Positions 11,260 to 22,619 of a stretch of 64,000 nt of DNA are shown piece by piece. A program made the translations under genes and the position numbers. Below the pieces are notes generated by a model. The model had not been told where the DNA came from and did no database searches. It saw only the letters and a list, made by a program, of their open reading frames with translations. The DNA is taken from NCBI GenBank assembly GCA_963580455.1, contig OY756958.1:1562501-1626500 (forward strand), read 5' to 3'. The DNA comes from Euonymus europaeus (taxonomy: Eukaryota > Streptophyta > Magnoliopsida > Celastrales > Celastraceae). Each line of letters starts with the position of its first letter. The first letter of the stretch is position 1.

Positions 11260-11552
11260 TCAGTTATGCTTGAGTGTGCTTTTGTGTGGCAATAAAAGTG
11301 GAATCTCTGGTTGCGTATGATTAAGGATTGGATTAAGCTTAGTAGGCCTGAGTTTATTGATCAGTAGTATCTGCAGCTGTTCTCTTGCTTCATCTCTTTG
11401 TTGGTGAGTAACTCTTAGAAGATTGATCAGGCTCTTTAAATCTTCCTTTTGTTTTTGCATATTTTTTTCACTTGCTTCTTTGGTTAGTGACTCTAATTTA
11501 ATGGTTGTGCATAGAAGATTTTGCTCCAATTGTTCAATTGTCTTTAATGTGA
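11260..11552 (-). pseudogene. DUF1635-like coiled-coil gene fragment
   Basis: The frame encodes about 89 residues with a heptad-rich segment (LEQNLLCTTIKLESLTKEA ... LLRVTHQQRDEAREQLQ) like the N-terminal coiled coil of plant DUF1635 proteins of unknown function. Family members are usually a few hundred residues, so this is a truncated piece. Good similarity continues upstream of the first ATG, so the native start is missing. It sits inside the Helitron, a few tens of bases from the calmodulin-like fragment. Confidence 0.55.
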
Positions 11553-11559
11553 TATCAGA

Positions 11560-12297
11560 TTAGTCAATTTAAGAAGGAATTTCATCAAACAGTTACTGAT
11601 GATCATTCTCTTGTAGTTTTCTAGCTCTAAACCTTCCTTGAAACCTAAACTGCAAAGAACTCTTTGCAACTCCATTGCATCAATAAACCCATCCCTGTTA
11701 AAATCAAACACATCAAAAGCTTCCCTCACGTCCTCCAAACTCGGCTTCTGTGACTTGAATATCCCCAATAGTTGGTCTTGAGACCCAAACCACTCCAAGG
11801 GACTCTGCTAACTTTCTTCGCTGCAAAAAAAATCCCAATCTTTTAATCACTATCTCCACCTCTACAATGCAAAGGGTGCCATCATCTTTGTTTTTATTGG
11901 AGTGACTCAATTCTTCAAAATCTGCAGTCCTTATTTCTTCCCAAATTTTTGAGTTATCGAATATGAGTGAGGAACCACTCCAAGGGACTCTGCTAACTTT
12001 CTTCATTGCAAAAAAAAGTCTCAATCTTATGATCACCATCTCCACCTCTACAATGCAAATGGTGCCATCATCTTTGTTTTTATTGGAGTGACTCAATTCT
12101 TCAAAATCTACAGTCCTTATCTCTTCCCAACTTTTTGAGTTATCACATACGAGTGAGGATTGAAGGCTTGACCAGCATGTTGAGAAAAATTTGTTGATTC
12201 CAAAGACCCACTGAACAATATTTCTGTAAATCAAGACATGGGGTAGTACAAGCAATGAGAAAGAATGTTGCTTGGTGTTCAGTAATCTATTCACCAA
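11560..12297 (-). pseudogene. CML45/46-like EF-hand gene fragment with internal duplication
   Basis: The N-terminal frame (from 12297) resembles the leader of CML45/46-type calcium-binding proteins. It is followed by a stretch containing WEEIRTADFEELSHSNKNKDDG, which occurs twice because of a 185-bp tandem duplication. After a frameshift near 11800 comes a good EF-hand: REAFDVFDFNRDGFIDAMEL, with the D-x-N-x-D-x-F-x-D-x-x-E loop ligands present. The second EF-hand is cut off after about FDE and the sequence turns into the DUF1635 fragment. The duplication, frameshift and missing C-terminal half make this a pseudogene captured by the Helitron. Confidence 0.7.
11789..12159. repeat. 185-bp tandem duplication in captured CML fragment
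   Basis: Two adjacent copies start with ACCACTCCAAGGGACTC (11789 and 11974) and end with GAGTGAGGA. They differ at scattered positions and by a 1-base indel. Confidence 0.85.
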
Positions 12298-13102
12298 GTG
12301 GAAAAGTTACATATAAATTGCAGATTAATATTTTGGTTGAGAGTAGTAGCAAGTGTTGATTTAGATAGATAGATAGATACACAAGAGTAACTAATGAATT
12401 AGTCTGGTCTTTGAATAGTCAATAGTAGTGAAGTATATATTTTGGCGAAATTGAGGAGGAAATGGTCTGACCTGCCATGCAGTTTGAAGAACCCAATTTC
12501 TGGAGTGTTGCACGTTAAAAGTAGCTACCTTATCCAATACAAGGTTGGTTTTTTTTCTTTTCAGTAACTTAGGTTAAGTCTTCTCAGGTACTGATTCTCT
12601 CAACTCCATTTTCATCATAACTAGCAAGATACACTCATGTTTGGTGCTATGTTTAAGCGCTTGAATTCTGCATGTTGACATGGAACTACAAAAATCCACG
12701 ATGCAGAAACCAAGAATAGGAATTGGAGCTTGCTGTGGTGCTGAGAGGATTGATTTTGATACTGAATTCGTGATTCTAGCAAGCGATGTCATACGGGAGA
12801 TAATTCAGTTGGATTGTATTAACATTGATTTGTTCCCTGTCAAAAAAATCATAAAGAATCACAATCTTATTGTAGAGAAAGAAGCTTCAGTGAAATGGCA
12901 AAACTTTAACTATTTATTTGTTAATTGTTTTAAATCTAAAAATTGTTTATGTTTAATGTAGGTTCTGGTATTCGCAAGATGTTTTTGAATTTAACTTACT
13001 CTACGGTTATCATTTTTTATCCATTTAATAAAAAGGGATCCCGCAGCAAAGCTCGGGTCTTCACTAGTATATATATATATATTATAAACGAAACTTTAAA
13101 AC

Positions 13103-13235
13103 GTTTTATCTCTTAAAATACATGTTAAATTTTAAAAAATTATATTTTCGAATTCAGCACGTAAAACTTTTTACGCGTTGAGTTCGAATATGTAATTTTT
13201 TTTCGAAATATAACATATATTATAAGAGATAAAAT
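13103..13235. repeat. Foldback (MITE-like) palindrome
   Basis: The two halves are near-perfect inverted copies. GTTTTATCTCTTAAAATACATG on the left mirrors CATATATTATAAGAGATAAAA on the right, with a centre near AAACTTTTTACG. A related half-site (TATGTATTTTAAGAGATAAA) occurs at 13666-13685. It lies immediately right of the Helitron end. Confidence 0.75.
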
Positions 13236-13364
13236 GACATATATGTGAGGGAACGGGGGGCAATAGGAGAAATTAAAGAAATTTTTTTGGTATATGAATG
13301 ATGTGATTGGTGTTTAATGGAATTGAGCTTATAAGCTAGTTAGGCTCACTCACGCTATAACAAA

Positions 13365-13465
13365 CGCACACTTGTTGTTTAGGTTACAACATGAAAATCT
13401 AATACATGAGACCGTTAGGGTTTAGTAAATTAGTTCTCCTAAAGGTTTAACACTTATTGTTTAGT
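13365..13465 (+). repeat. Single diverged copy of the 82-bp repeat
   Basis: The words GTTACAACATGAAAAT, ATACATGAGACCGTTAGGGTTTAG and TTTAACACTTATTGTTTA occur in the same order as in the tandem array at 52.8-53.05 kb, so this is a dispersed member of that family. Confidence 0.7.
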
Positions 13466-14191
13466 GAAATCCAAGGCACGTGCCAATTTCATTACCCATA
13501 AATAAACACTAAAATCTATATAATCTCATATTAATATAAAAAAATAATGTAATTAAAAACAGTATAATTAAGAATGACTGAATAAAACCTATCGATGATG
13601 AATATTGTTAGATAGATCTTTACTTGCTGATTCTAGATATATTATTTTTTTTGAAATCTAATATGTATTTTAAGAGATAAATTTTTTGAAATTTTGCTTA
13701 AAAAAATTATACAATGAGTTTTTCAAATGAAATATTTAATTTTTTTTAAAACATAAATTTTTCATGTCACATGTTTACAAAACATGTCATATAAACTTAA
13801 GTTAATATTGAACTACAAATACTTGGGTTATTTAGCGCTACCCATTTTCCTATTACAATGAACTTAGCGACTGAATTACATGTATGAATAATTAAACTTT
13901 ATAGTGCTAAATGAACTTAGCGAAAGAATTACATGCATGGCGGACAATTAAACTTTATATAGTGTTATTTACGTGTATGTAACCTAATGTAGCGGACAAA
14001 ATCCGAAATGATCCACAAACAAAGAAAAGTCAAAGAAAAGTCAAAGTACAGTCAATATTGACTAGTCAAAGTGAAAGCCAAAACCCATGAACCATTCCGG
14101 TTAAGCTAAAACGAAGGCCCATATGGCGGTTTCAAAATATCAGACATGATCTAGTCAAATATGGGCTCCTTTAAACAAGAGTTCATTAGTC

Positions 14192-14336
14192 TTTGAGCTC
14201 AGTGACGTCAGATGACCAGTAATAAAGTTTGATAGGCCCATTCACACTCATAGTTGGACAACAATTTGTTTTTGAGAAGAAAAAATTTGGTCATCTGACG
14301 TCAATTTGGTCTGACATAATAGTTTGTGAGCTCAAA
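14192..14336. repeat. Inverted repeat with 16-bp perfect arms
   Basis: TGACGTCAGATGACCA (14203-14218) pairs with TGGTCATCTGACGTCA (14288-14303). Outside these, TTTGAGCTCA (14192-14201) pairs with TGAGCTCAAA (14327-14336). The loop is about 70 bp. It could be a small MITE or a hairpin-forming transcript source. Confidence 0.7.
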
Positions 14337-14833
14337 ATCGAGGTTATCCAACTTTATTCCTTTCATTTAATGCATTTAAATTAGGGTAAAATTACCAATT
14401 TCAGTGACAATGGTTAAAAAATTATAACCTAATATACTTTCCACACCAAATTCTCTTACCTCACGCTCCATTTTCTCTTTTCCTTCACCGTTCCCCCTTC
14501 TCTTTCTTTCCTCTACCGCGCTCAACTACCAGACCCGTGTACCCAAACACGACGTTGAGTTTCTCCAAAGGAACGTTCTATTTTTGGAGTCAGGTGTAAA
14601 AGTAAAAGGGTTTCACTTGAAATTCGTGGAGTGGAAATAGTGTTACCCTCAAACTATTTATACAACTGTCTCTATCAAATCGATTCATTTTAAGAAAAGT
14701 TCTTTCCCTTTTTCTCAAACACCTTTGGATTGAAAAATCAAAACTTATCAAATTGTCAAAATTGTATTTCAAAGTAGAGATGTTTTATCCAATAATTAAT
14801 GAACCAACCCAACTTTGACAAAAAAAGGTCAAG

Positions 14834-14938
14834 CAAGTGTGAATCAGTAGGAATAGGAGGAGCATCCAACAAGTGTGAATCAATAGGATTATGAAAAGGA
14901 ACATCCAACAAGTGTGAATCAATAGGAAGAGGAACATT
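14834..14938 (+). repeat. Three-copy minisatellite, 36-39 bp
   Basis: CAAGTGTGAATCA(A/G)TAGGA begins at 14834, 14870 and 14909. The minus-strand reading gives a repeated DSHLLD peptide, which is probably incidental. Confidence 0.75.
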
Positions 14939-16389
14939 GATCGCAGATGACATTAGTAATTACATAAGAGGGCAATAAATATGAGTATAATGTATTATTA
15001 GAATAATCATTATTCACCTCTCCCCATGAGTAACCATTACACCCAAAATATGGCCAAAAAAATTACTCGGGTAAATAATTTACATGCCTACAAAATATGA
15101 GTATTTGTTTATCGATGTATTGTTATTAATCATTACACACACCCTTATGTAAAATTGCCTCGAGAATGAGTATTTGGACACTACAATTTTGTATTAAGAC
15201 CCCCTTTAGTATCGGTTTATGTGCATCCCATTTTTAAATTATATACTTATACACAAATTTTTTGTTTTCACAATTAATCATCATAATTGTCTTCTTCTTC
15301 ATTGACTCTGCAAATCATTGACTCTTTCTTGGATTTGAATTACTTCTGGTTCTAGTTTATTTGCAACATTGACATCTCCATTAGCCAACATAAGGCAAAC
15401 AAGCTGCACCTTCCTGGTTACTCCTCTGTGATCGTCATAATCAAGGCCTCACTGTCATTATTCATCAGTGACGAGAAGGGTCAACGAAATAGGGAAGGAA
15501 GGTTGATGTCGCACCACTGGATTTCTGGATGGCATCTAATGTGACCAAAAAGTACCTTCGAAGACCATAACTTCTTCCCACACTCGATACAAGGGGAAGT
15601 GATCTTTGGTGCTGAGCGATCGAATTTTTGCTCTGCATTGACCAGTGAATAATGTCATTAACACCACCACTACTACTCGCAACACTGGAGTCTGTCTTGA
15701 TTGTCCATGAACGCTTTTTATCGGAGTTTTAGGGTTGGTAAGCGCTTAAAGAGGGAGAAAATTATGGGATGATATTGTGATATAGGGAGGCAAGAAAGCG
15801 AAAATGGAGATCTAATTCAGTATTGTTGTTGTTCAAGCTAGACAGAAAGCGTGAGAGAGAAGACACGCGGTTGTGTTTATTTGTACAAGTAGAATTACTA
15901 AAGCACCCTTGTCAGGTAGACTCCAGTTAAGGGAGGGCAGATGATCATTTCAGTGATGAATTGTCTCTCTCCAGGACTTCTTCTCTCCCCTAGTTTTCCA
16001 TCCCAAAAAAAATACCAAACCTACCGAAATCCCCACTCCATCCACCCATCCCAGCTAGTAACTCCTCTTCCTCGACCATATTTCCCCCACTATCCCATCT
16101 ACAACCAAAAGTCAATCATTCCCCTAAGAACAAAACCACCTCAAAACTATCATGAACCCTCATCATCAGTCCATCCGACAATCAAACAAAATACCCCTGC
16201 CCCACCTTTGTCTACCTCCTTCCCTCATCAACTTTCTCTGTCATCAACGTCAATACAACCATAAAAAACCCCTGCCTCTTCCTCCATTACTTTTCCTGAG
16301 ATAAAAAAGCCCCAACCTTTCCAAAAGAAAAACCAAAACAAGGAGTCCTAGAATCATGTACCATTTAATTTGAGAACTTTCCTTAGCGA

Positions 16390-16665
16390 GTGGACACTTT
16401 TGTAGTGAAAAGAGTAATGAGTAAGTTTGGAAATGTGCAAGATGTGTATATCTCCAAATGGCTAAGTAAGAAGAGCTGTAGATTCATATTCATGAGATTC
16501 AAAGGAAGTGGAGATGAAGAATTACTCAGAGACATCAGAGATGTATGGTTCGATAGCTACAAAATAAGAGCAAACTTTGCAAGATTCACTAGAAATGATG
16601 AGAAGAAGAAAGCTGCAATGGAGAAAAACAAGTGGTCCATTCGTTTGAAAAAAAGGCACCGATGA
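16390..16665 (+). pseudogene. LINE ORF1 RRM-like domain
   Basis: The segment with FVVKRVMSKFGNVQDVYIS ... CRFIFMRFKGSGDEELLRDI has the RNP-type RRM layout used by plant L1 ORF1 proteins (RNA chaperone role). The N-terminal beta strand lies just before the first Met in a broken frame. Confidence 0.6.
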
Positions 16666-18239
16666 TAGAAGGTATTAAGAGGTCCTTCAAGGAAAATGGC
16701 CTGGCCTAGCCTAAGGTTGGTTTGACTTTCCAGAAAAATAATTCTAGCATCAGAAATATTCAGGTGTCATTAGACGCAAATGGTAAACGAATGGTTGGAG
16801 AGGTTTGTAGTGGAATATCTGCATGATTTTGATTGCATCTTAAATCTGGAAGAGGTTTTGGAAAATGATAACACAATGGTTTAGGCTAAGGTTATAAAAT
16901 ATTGTTGACTTTTGATTCAAATGAGTCAATGTTGAAGACAAAGGAACTAGGTGAATGGCTGGGAAAGTAGTTCGGTTTGGTGAAGCCATGGCATCCATCA
17001 GCCATATGCACAGAACGATATGTGTGGTTGCAATTCTCTGAAATTCCTTTGCATCTCTAGAGTAATGATTTTTTTTTCTCTGATCTTGGGAAAGGAATGG
17101 AGTAGATGCATCTCAATAGATGAAGATACTCTTTTAAAGAAAAGGTTGGATATCGACAGAATATTAATCTCAACAACAGAGAAAAGAACCATAACGAAAA
17201 CTTTCAAGATTATAGTGGATAGGGTTATGTTCCGAACTAACGTCATTGAGGAACCTAATCACACTTTATTCTCCCCACCATACGACAACAATCCATCTAT
17301 CCTTATGGTAAATAATTATAAATTTCCCGCTGCAAATTATGATAAAACAACAAGAGAAGTGGTAGTAGCAAACGATGGCGCCCATCTTGGAGGAGGGGGA
17401 ATTTTCAAATTCAAATTCAAACACTTTCGATAGTCATCAAACACAACCTAGAGACCTAGAGATATTGAACAATCCCAACTCTAGGAAAGGCTATGAAGAG
17501 GACATGCGTGTTGTAGAAGTTGTGGAGCCAGGTGTGGAATATGCTAGACAAATTGGGCCTGTTGTGAAGTATGTGCCTTTGAAAGAAGTGGGCTACTCAC
17601 CAGAATATTCAAATGGTCAATCAAGCTTGAAAGGAAATGAAGATAATAAAGATGGACTGCATGGTCCAACGCACGAAATAACATTAGAGGAAAAAAGGGA
17701 TGTAGATGCTCAATTAACATGTGAGAAAACAGGTCTTCCAAAACAGAAATATCTAGTGATAGTGCTCCTTCAGGTTTTAAAAAGCACCATAAATGCTTTC
17801 GAAAACGAAGAAGATCAAGCTCAAAGAATTACATGAAGCGAGTTATTTTCAAGCAACTCCTCCTAGAACAATCCACGAAATTCATAGTTGAGGGAAAACA
17901 AATAAGAAAGAATCGGGAAAGGTAGATGAAAGGTAATTGTAGTTAGACGTTAAAGGAATGTGCAGATAGTGAAACTAGCAAAGGACTTGCAATATTATCT
18001 AGGGAAGAAGCCTCCACAAGCTATAATGGTGAAAATGATGAAGTCTAGGAAACACTAAATGCGTGGATCAATTGGGTCTCTCAAATACCTCTAATGATGA
18101 CATCATACAAGGTAAAATTGAAGGAATTATTGTGAGAGAGGAGTTAGTGGCAATTAATCTTCACATGAGATAGCCCTAGATCTTGGTTAAGGATCTCAAT
18201 GAGACTATTTCACTTGGGCATAGGTTGGGTTAGAGAAGA

Positions 18240-18510
18240 TGCTCCAGAGGGATGAAAGCATTAGACAATTTTATTTCTCAATCAGGGTTGATAGAGTTGT
18301 CATTGCTTGGTAGGCGCTATACCTAGAAGAATGCTAGAAGCCAAAGCTGAATTGATAGATCATTTGCTTCAGTAGATTGGTTCTCCACTTTTCTAGAACT
18401 AAAATTATGGGGGTTGCCGTGTGGGATTTCTGATCATTCACCCATTCTAATTGAATATGAGAACGTGAATTGGGGTTCAAGGCTCTTTAAGGTTTTTGAC
18501 TCCTAGTGGC
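18240..18510 (+). pseudogene. LINE endonuclease, C-terminal part
   Basis: Across in-frame stops the reading gives segments such as FDNFISQSGLIEL, GRRYTWKNA and GISDHSPILIEYE. SDHSPI is the terminal catalytic motif of AP-endonuclease-like LINE endonucleases. The upstream catalytic motifs are not visible. Confidence 0.6.
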
Positions 18511-18742
18511 AATATCGATATTTCTCCACCACACTCGAGGTGTTCTAGTATGAAATTACTACTCAATCTGAAGGTGGCTGACCTCTAATGTATAAATTGA
18601 AGAATTTAAATCAGCTGCTCAAAATTTGGAGCTGTGAAATATTTGGCAATGTAGAGGAAAAAGTAAAGCGGCTTGAAGTGAAGGTGGATAAATGAGATTT
18701 TGTTGCTGAAGAAAGATCTATCACAAAATAGAAAGTGGTAGC

Positions 18743-20580
18743 GTGATCAAGAGTGAACTGTGGAAAGCAAATGAAAAGAAAGAATCTATATGGTGCCAAA
18801 AGTCAAGAGTGCAATGGATTTTTAGGGGTGATAGAAACACCAAATATTTTCATTCTACCGCTTGTGTCAGGAGTATACAAAATCAGATCTCATGCTTGCA
18901 GATGGGTAGAGAATTAATCACTGAGCCATCACGCATTAAGGAAGTGGCAGAAGCACACTTCGAGAACCTATTCAAATAAGAGCATCATGAATATGCTAAT
19001 TGGGGTGGATTCTAGTTTCAAAAAAACTATGATGGTAGGGCTTTATTATTGGAATCTCCCTTCTCCAATGAAGAAATTAAGAGTTCAATTTGGAGTTTTG
19101 AATGACATAAGGCACCCGAACCGGATGGATTTAGTTTCTTATAAAGAAATCTTGGAGCATCATTGAGAATGATATCTATGACCTGGTCCATAGTTTTTAC
19201 AACACTGGAAAACTTCTAAAAGGAGTCAACTCATCATTCATCACCTTAATCCTGAAAATAAAAGGTGCTTTCAAGTTATCATATTTCAGATCTATTAGTT
19301 TGGCGAGTAGCTTATACAAAATTGTTTCAAAAGTTTTGCCTAATCAGTTGAAGTCTGCACTACCTTCTGGACAATCAATGAATCTCTCAATCTTCATTCA
19401 TGAAAGGTAGGCAATCTTAGGCAACATTCTAATAGCCAATGAGCTAGTGCACTTAATCAAGAAGAGAAAGAAAAGGGGATTGCTATTTAAGTTCGATCTA
19501 GAGAAGGCTTTTGACTTAGTGAGCTAGAACTATCTAAATTCAGTCATGGCTTTGATGTGATTTGGTTCTAAATGGAGGGGTTGGATTATGGAGTACATTT
19601 TCTCATCTAGATTTTTGGTTCTAGTAAATGGATCACCTTGTAGAGAGTTTCAAATGGAAAAGGGATTGAGGCAAGGTGACCATCTTTCATCTTTTCTCTT
19701 CAATATTGTTGTGGAGGGTCTTCACCAATTATTCTGTAATGCATAAATCTGTGGTCTGATGAAAGGAATAGTAGTGAAGAAGGATCGGCTCAATAAATCC
19801 AACATATAGTACGCTGATGACAGATTCGTATTCTGCAGAGCAAAAGAAAAATACATACAGGAAGTGAAAAGGATATTAAGATGTTTTCAGATTATTTCAA
19901 GGCTTAAAGTCAATTTTTTCCAAGAGCTCCTTAATAGGAATTGGCACGCTTGAGTACTGGGTAAAAGATGTGGCATCTAGAAATCATCGTAGAACTTAAG
20001 TGCTACCGGTTAAATATCTGGGAATGCCCCTGGGTGCAAATTATAAGCTAGCCAAGACACGAAACAATTGAAAGATTCAATAGTAGACTTGCAAGTTGGA
20101 AGGGGAGGCAACTATCAATTGAGGGAAGAATCACTCAAAATAAATCACCCTTATCGAATCTCCCACTATATTTCCTGTCTCTGTTCAAAGTCTCAGTTTG
20201 TGTAGGAAAAAATTAGAACAATTGCAGAGGAGTTTTCTTTGGGGGGATACTGTAGAGAAGAAAAAATTGCATTGCGTGAATTGGAGATCGTTAAAAAACC
20301 AAAAAAAAACTGGGGAGGGGGCTAGGAATTGGAGAAATATTATGCCAAAACCAAGCTTTGCTCTTCAAATAGGTGTCGAGGTTTTTGAAGGAAGGTCCTA
20401 CGCTGGGAAGATTACTATTAATGAAAGGTATAGCTCAGGTAGACAAGTCTATCTTTCAAATGTATCTTTACCAAGCTCATCAACTGTATCTCCCTTTTGG
20501 CAAAATATTACGAGGATGATATCTAATCCAAAGTCAAGAATAGGAAATATAGCCAAGGTGAGCATTGGATGGTAATAAGG
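18743..20580 (+). pseudogene. LINE reverse transcriptase
   Basis: The order of motifs is that of a plant L1 RT: WIFRGDRNTKYFH and ELITEPSRIKEVAEAHF (18.8-18.97 kb), a template/primer segment with FDLEKAFD (19490-19520), RQGDHLSS (about 19672), and a YADD box at about 19810. The downstream QLQRSFLWGD segment (20215-20245) marks the region before the zf-RVT domain. Stops interrupt each segment, so the enzyme is dead. Confidence 0.75.
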
Positions 20581-21247
20581 AATGGGCTAAGTATAAAATT
20601 TTGGCAGCATGTATGGGTCTCAGATATGCCACTTTGTTTGAGTTCCCAACAACTATACAGTATTTCAATGCAGAAGCATGATATGGTTGCACATATGGGC
20701 AAGTGGGTGGATCAAAGATGGGAATGAGATCTCATATGAAGAAGAAGGCTCTTCAATTGGGAAGAAGTTCTAGTTGATATATTGCTACAATGTATAGGCA
20801 ATGTTATTTTGTGCCCCCAAAAACCTAATAAATTGATTTGAAATTGCACTACTACAGGGGGCTACTCAGTAAGTTCACTGTACTCCAAGCTATTAGATGG
20901 GCTGACACACGCAAGTATGGTGCATAGTCAAACAATCTATAGCATCTGGAAAGGTCTAGCACCTAGTAAAGTAGAAATTTTTTCATGGATTTTACTCCAT
21001 AAAAAGTTACCTACCAGAGATTCTTTGACTTCAAGGCCATAATAGCACAAGCTGAAAATATATGTCCCTTCTACTAGGTAGCATAGGAAACTATTGCTCA
21101 CTTGTTTTGGAATTTCCTAGGGCCATGTTCATTATGGTATAAAATGATTGATTGATGGGGTTTGAATTGGTGCATTCCTTGTGATATTGCAAGCCTATAT
21201 GATGTGTGTTGTAACCTGGTTGTAGGAGGTGGTGCGCCAAAAAAAAA

Positions 21248-21900
21248 ATGTGGGTCCTATTATTTTATGTTATTGTGTGTTCTATATGGAGGGTGAAAAA
21301 TGAGGCCATTTTTCAAGGGAAGCAAGTGATTTGGCCAGAGACATGTCACATGATATTTGTTAGGCTAAGACTATGGTATCATTATGTTGACCTGCATTTC
21401 CTATATTCAAGCTATCAATGGCAACTATTAGCCTGTAGCATTAAGAGCCGTAGTTCTGTGAAGAAAGTTGCTCCATTATCTACACGACAACCATCTCCAC
21501 ATAGTTTCTTAAAATGGAATGCTGATGAATCTGCTAGGGAAACCAAGAAGAGCAGCAATTGGAGGTGTATTGAGAGATGAGGGGATGGAGCCATTATCTG
21601 CATGTTTTCCTGTGGAGCAGACATTTGTGACTCAAATGAGGTTGAATTAAGAGCCATTAAGCAAGCTCTGATGCTATCAACTTCTTCTGAAGATTTATTA
21701 GAGAAGAAAATCATACTTGAGACATATTCACAAAATGCTTTCAAGTGGACAGTGCAACTAAAAGAGGTACCCTGGAAACTGTTGTAAATTTTGAATGCAA
21801 TTGATGTCTTCAAAATAAAATTACACAACTTATCAATGCAACATATAAGGAGAGGGGGAAATGCTTGCAGATATTCTCGTGAAGGAAGGAACAAGAAGGG
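21248..21900 (+). pseudogene. LINE C-terminal zf-RVT / RNase H-like region
   Basis: The segment with WRVKNEAIFQGK and LKWNADESA matches the start of the RNase H fold found at the 3' end of plant L1 ORF2 (KWNxDGA pattern; the usual G is replaced). Acidic-residue motifs follow in other frames (EVELRAIKQALMLS). It is frameshifted. Confidence 0.6.
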
Positions 21901-22619
21901 AGTCCAATCTTGTGATGTGGTTCTAGCAAATTAATTGCTTATGTATAGGTTGCTTTTAGTCTCGTAATAGACTTGAAGCTCACTTCTCTAGTGTATGCAG
22001 TGGTTTGAAATTGTTGTTTGTTTTGCTTTAGTTCTCATTTGTTTTGCTTTTCCTAGTTTTGTTTCGTGTCTTCTTCTTGAAGGCTCCTTTGATATGTACA
22101 TCGGTGTTCCTCTGTCATTGATGAGGGTTATATATACTATCTAGTGGCTATGCTAGTTTATCCAAAAAAAAAACAGGGGTAACAATGTGATTTGAGACAT
22201 TGAAAACGCCCCTCAATTTTCAAACGTGGTCAACTGTCGTACCTTGCAACAATTACAAGGGTTAATTATGAAAACAAAAAATTGATATATGAATATATAT
22301 TTTAAAAATGAAATGCATACAAATCAATATTAATGGGGGTCTAAATACCAAAACGAAGTGTTCAAATACTCATTCCCAAGTGCCTCCCTTCCCCTTCCTT
22401 TGGTACAACATTTTTGCTTTTTCCAGTTGAAAGTCCAACATTGAACTTAACATTTAGATGTTCTCAGCATTGCAATTTGCAACAAATCTAGTTGCTTAGC
22501 AGCATTGTGTCACGGCGTCTGGCTCAAACTGCATGTTATTGTCAAGTCGACAACAAATTAATATGCACAATTCCCATTATAAAATGCAAACGAGCTATGT
22601 GATCTCATGTAGCAACTAG

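Larger units (their letters stand above)
9900..13067 (+). mobile_element. Gene-capturing non-autonomous Helitron
   Basis: The 5' terminus is TCTATTACTAAAATACTAAA, directly after an A. The 3' terminus has a hairpin CCCGCAGCAAAGCTCGGG (stem CCCG/CGGG plus AGC/GCT) followed by TCTTCACTAG and then a T. This matches the plant Helitron rules: TC start, GC hairpin about 10 bp before a CTAG/CTRR end, insertion between A and T, no target duplication. The 3168-bp interior has no Rep/helicase. It carries minus-strand fragments of a calmodulin-like gene and a DUF1635 gene. The rest (9.9-11.2 and 12.3-13.0 kb) is AT-rich with a repeated word ACGGGTGTACGACGGA (10374 and 10840). Confidence 0.8.
13470..15900. 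other. Intergenic with small repeats, no gene
   Basis: AT-rich DNA. It contains an inverted repeat at 14192-14336, a minisatellite at 14834-14938 and AAAGAAAAGTC tandem words at 14020-14045. A pyrimidine-rich patch (14450-14530) and the GC-richer 15300-15780 stretch gave no recognisable protein. Confidence 0.5.
15941..22173 (+). mobile_element. Decayed L1-type LINE retrotransposon
   Basis: An ORF1-like part (Pro/Ser-rich leader 15941-16264, RRM at 16390-16665) is followed by the C-terminal part of an endonuclease (18240-18510), reverse transcriptase (18740-20230) and RNase H-like sequence (21500-21900). It ends in a short poly(A) at 22164-22173. The frame is broken by many stops and shifts, so this is an old copy. 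The 5' limit and target duplication could not be fixed. The N-terminal half of the endonuclease is not recognisable. Confidence 0.8.

Noticed and set aside
12574..12961. Overlapping open frames on both strands at the right of the Helitron
   Set aside because: Neither has a recognisable domain. They may be a third captured fragment but cannot be supported.
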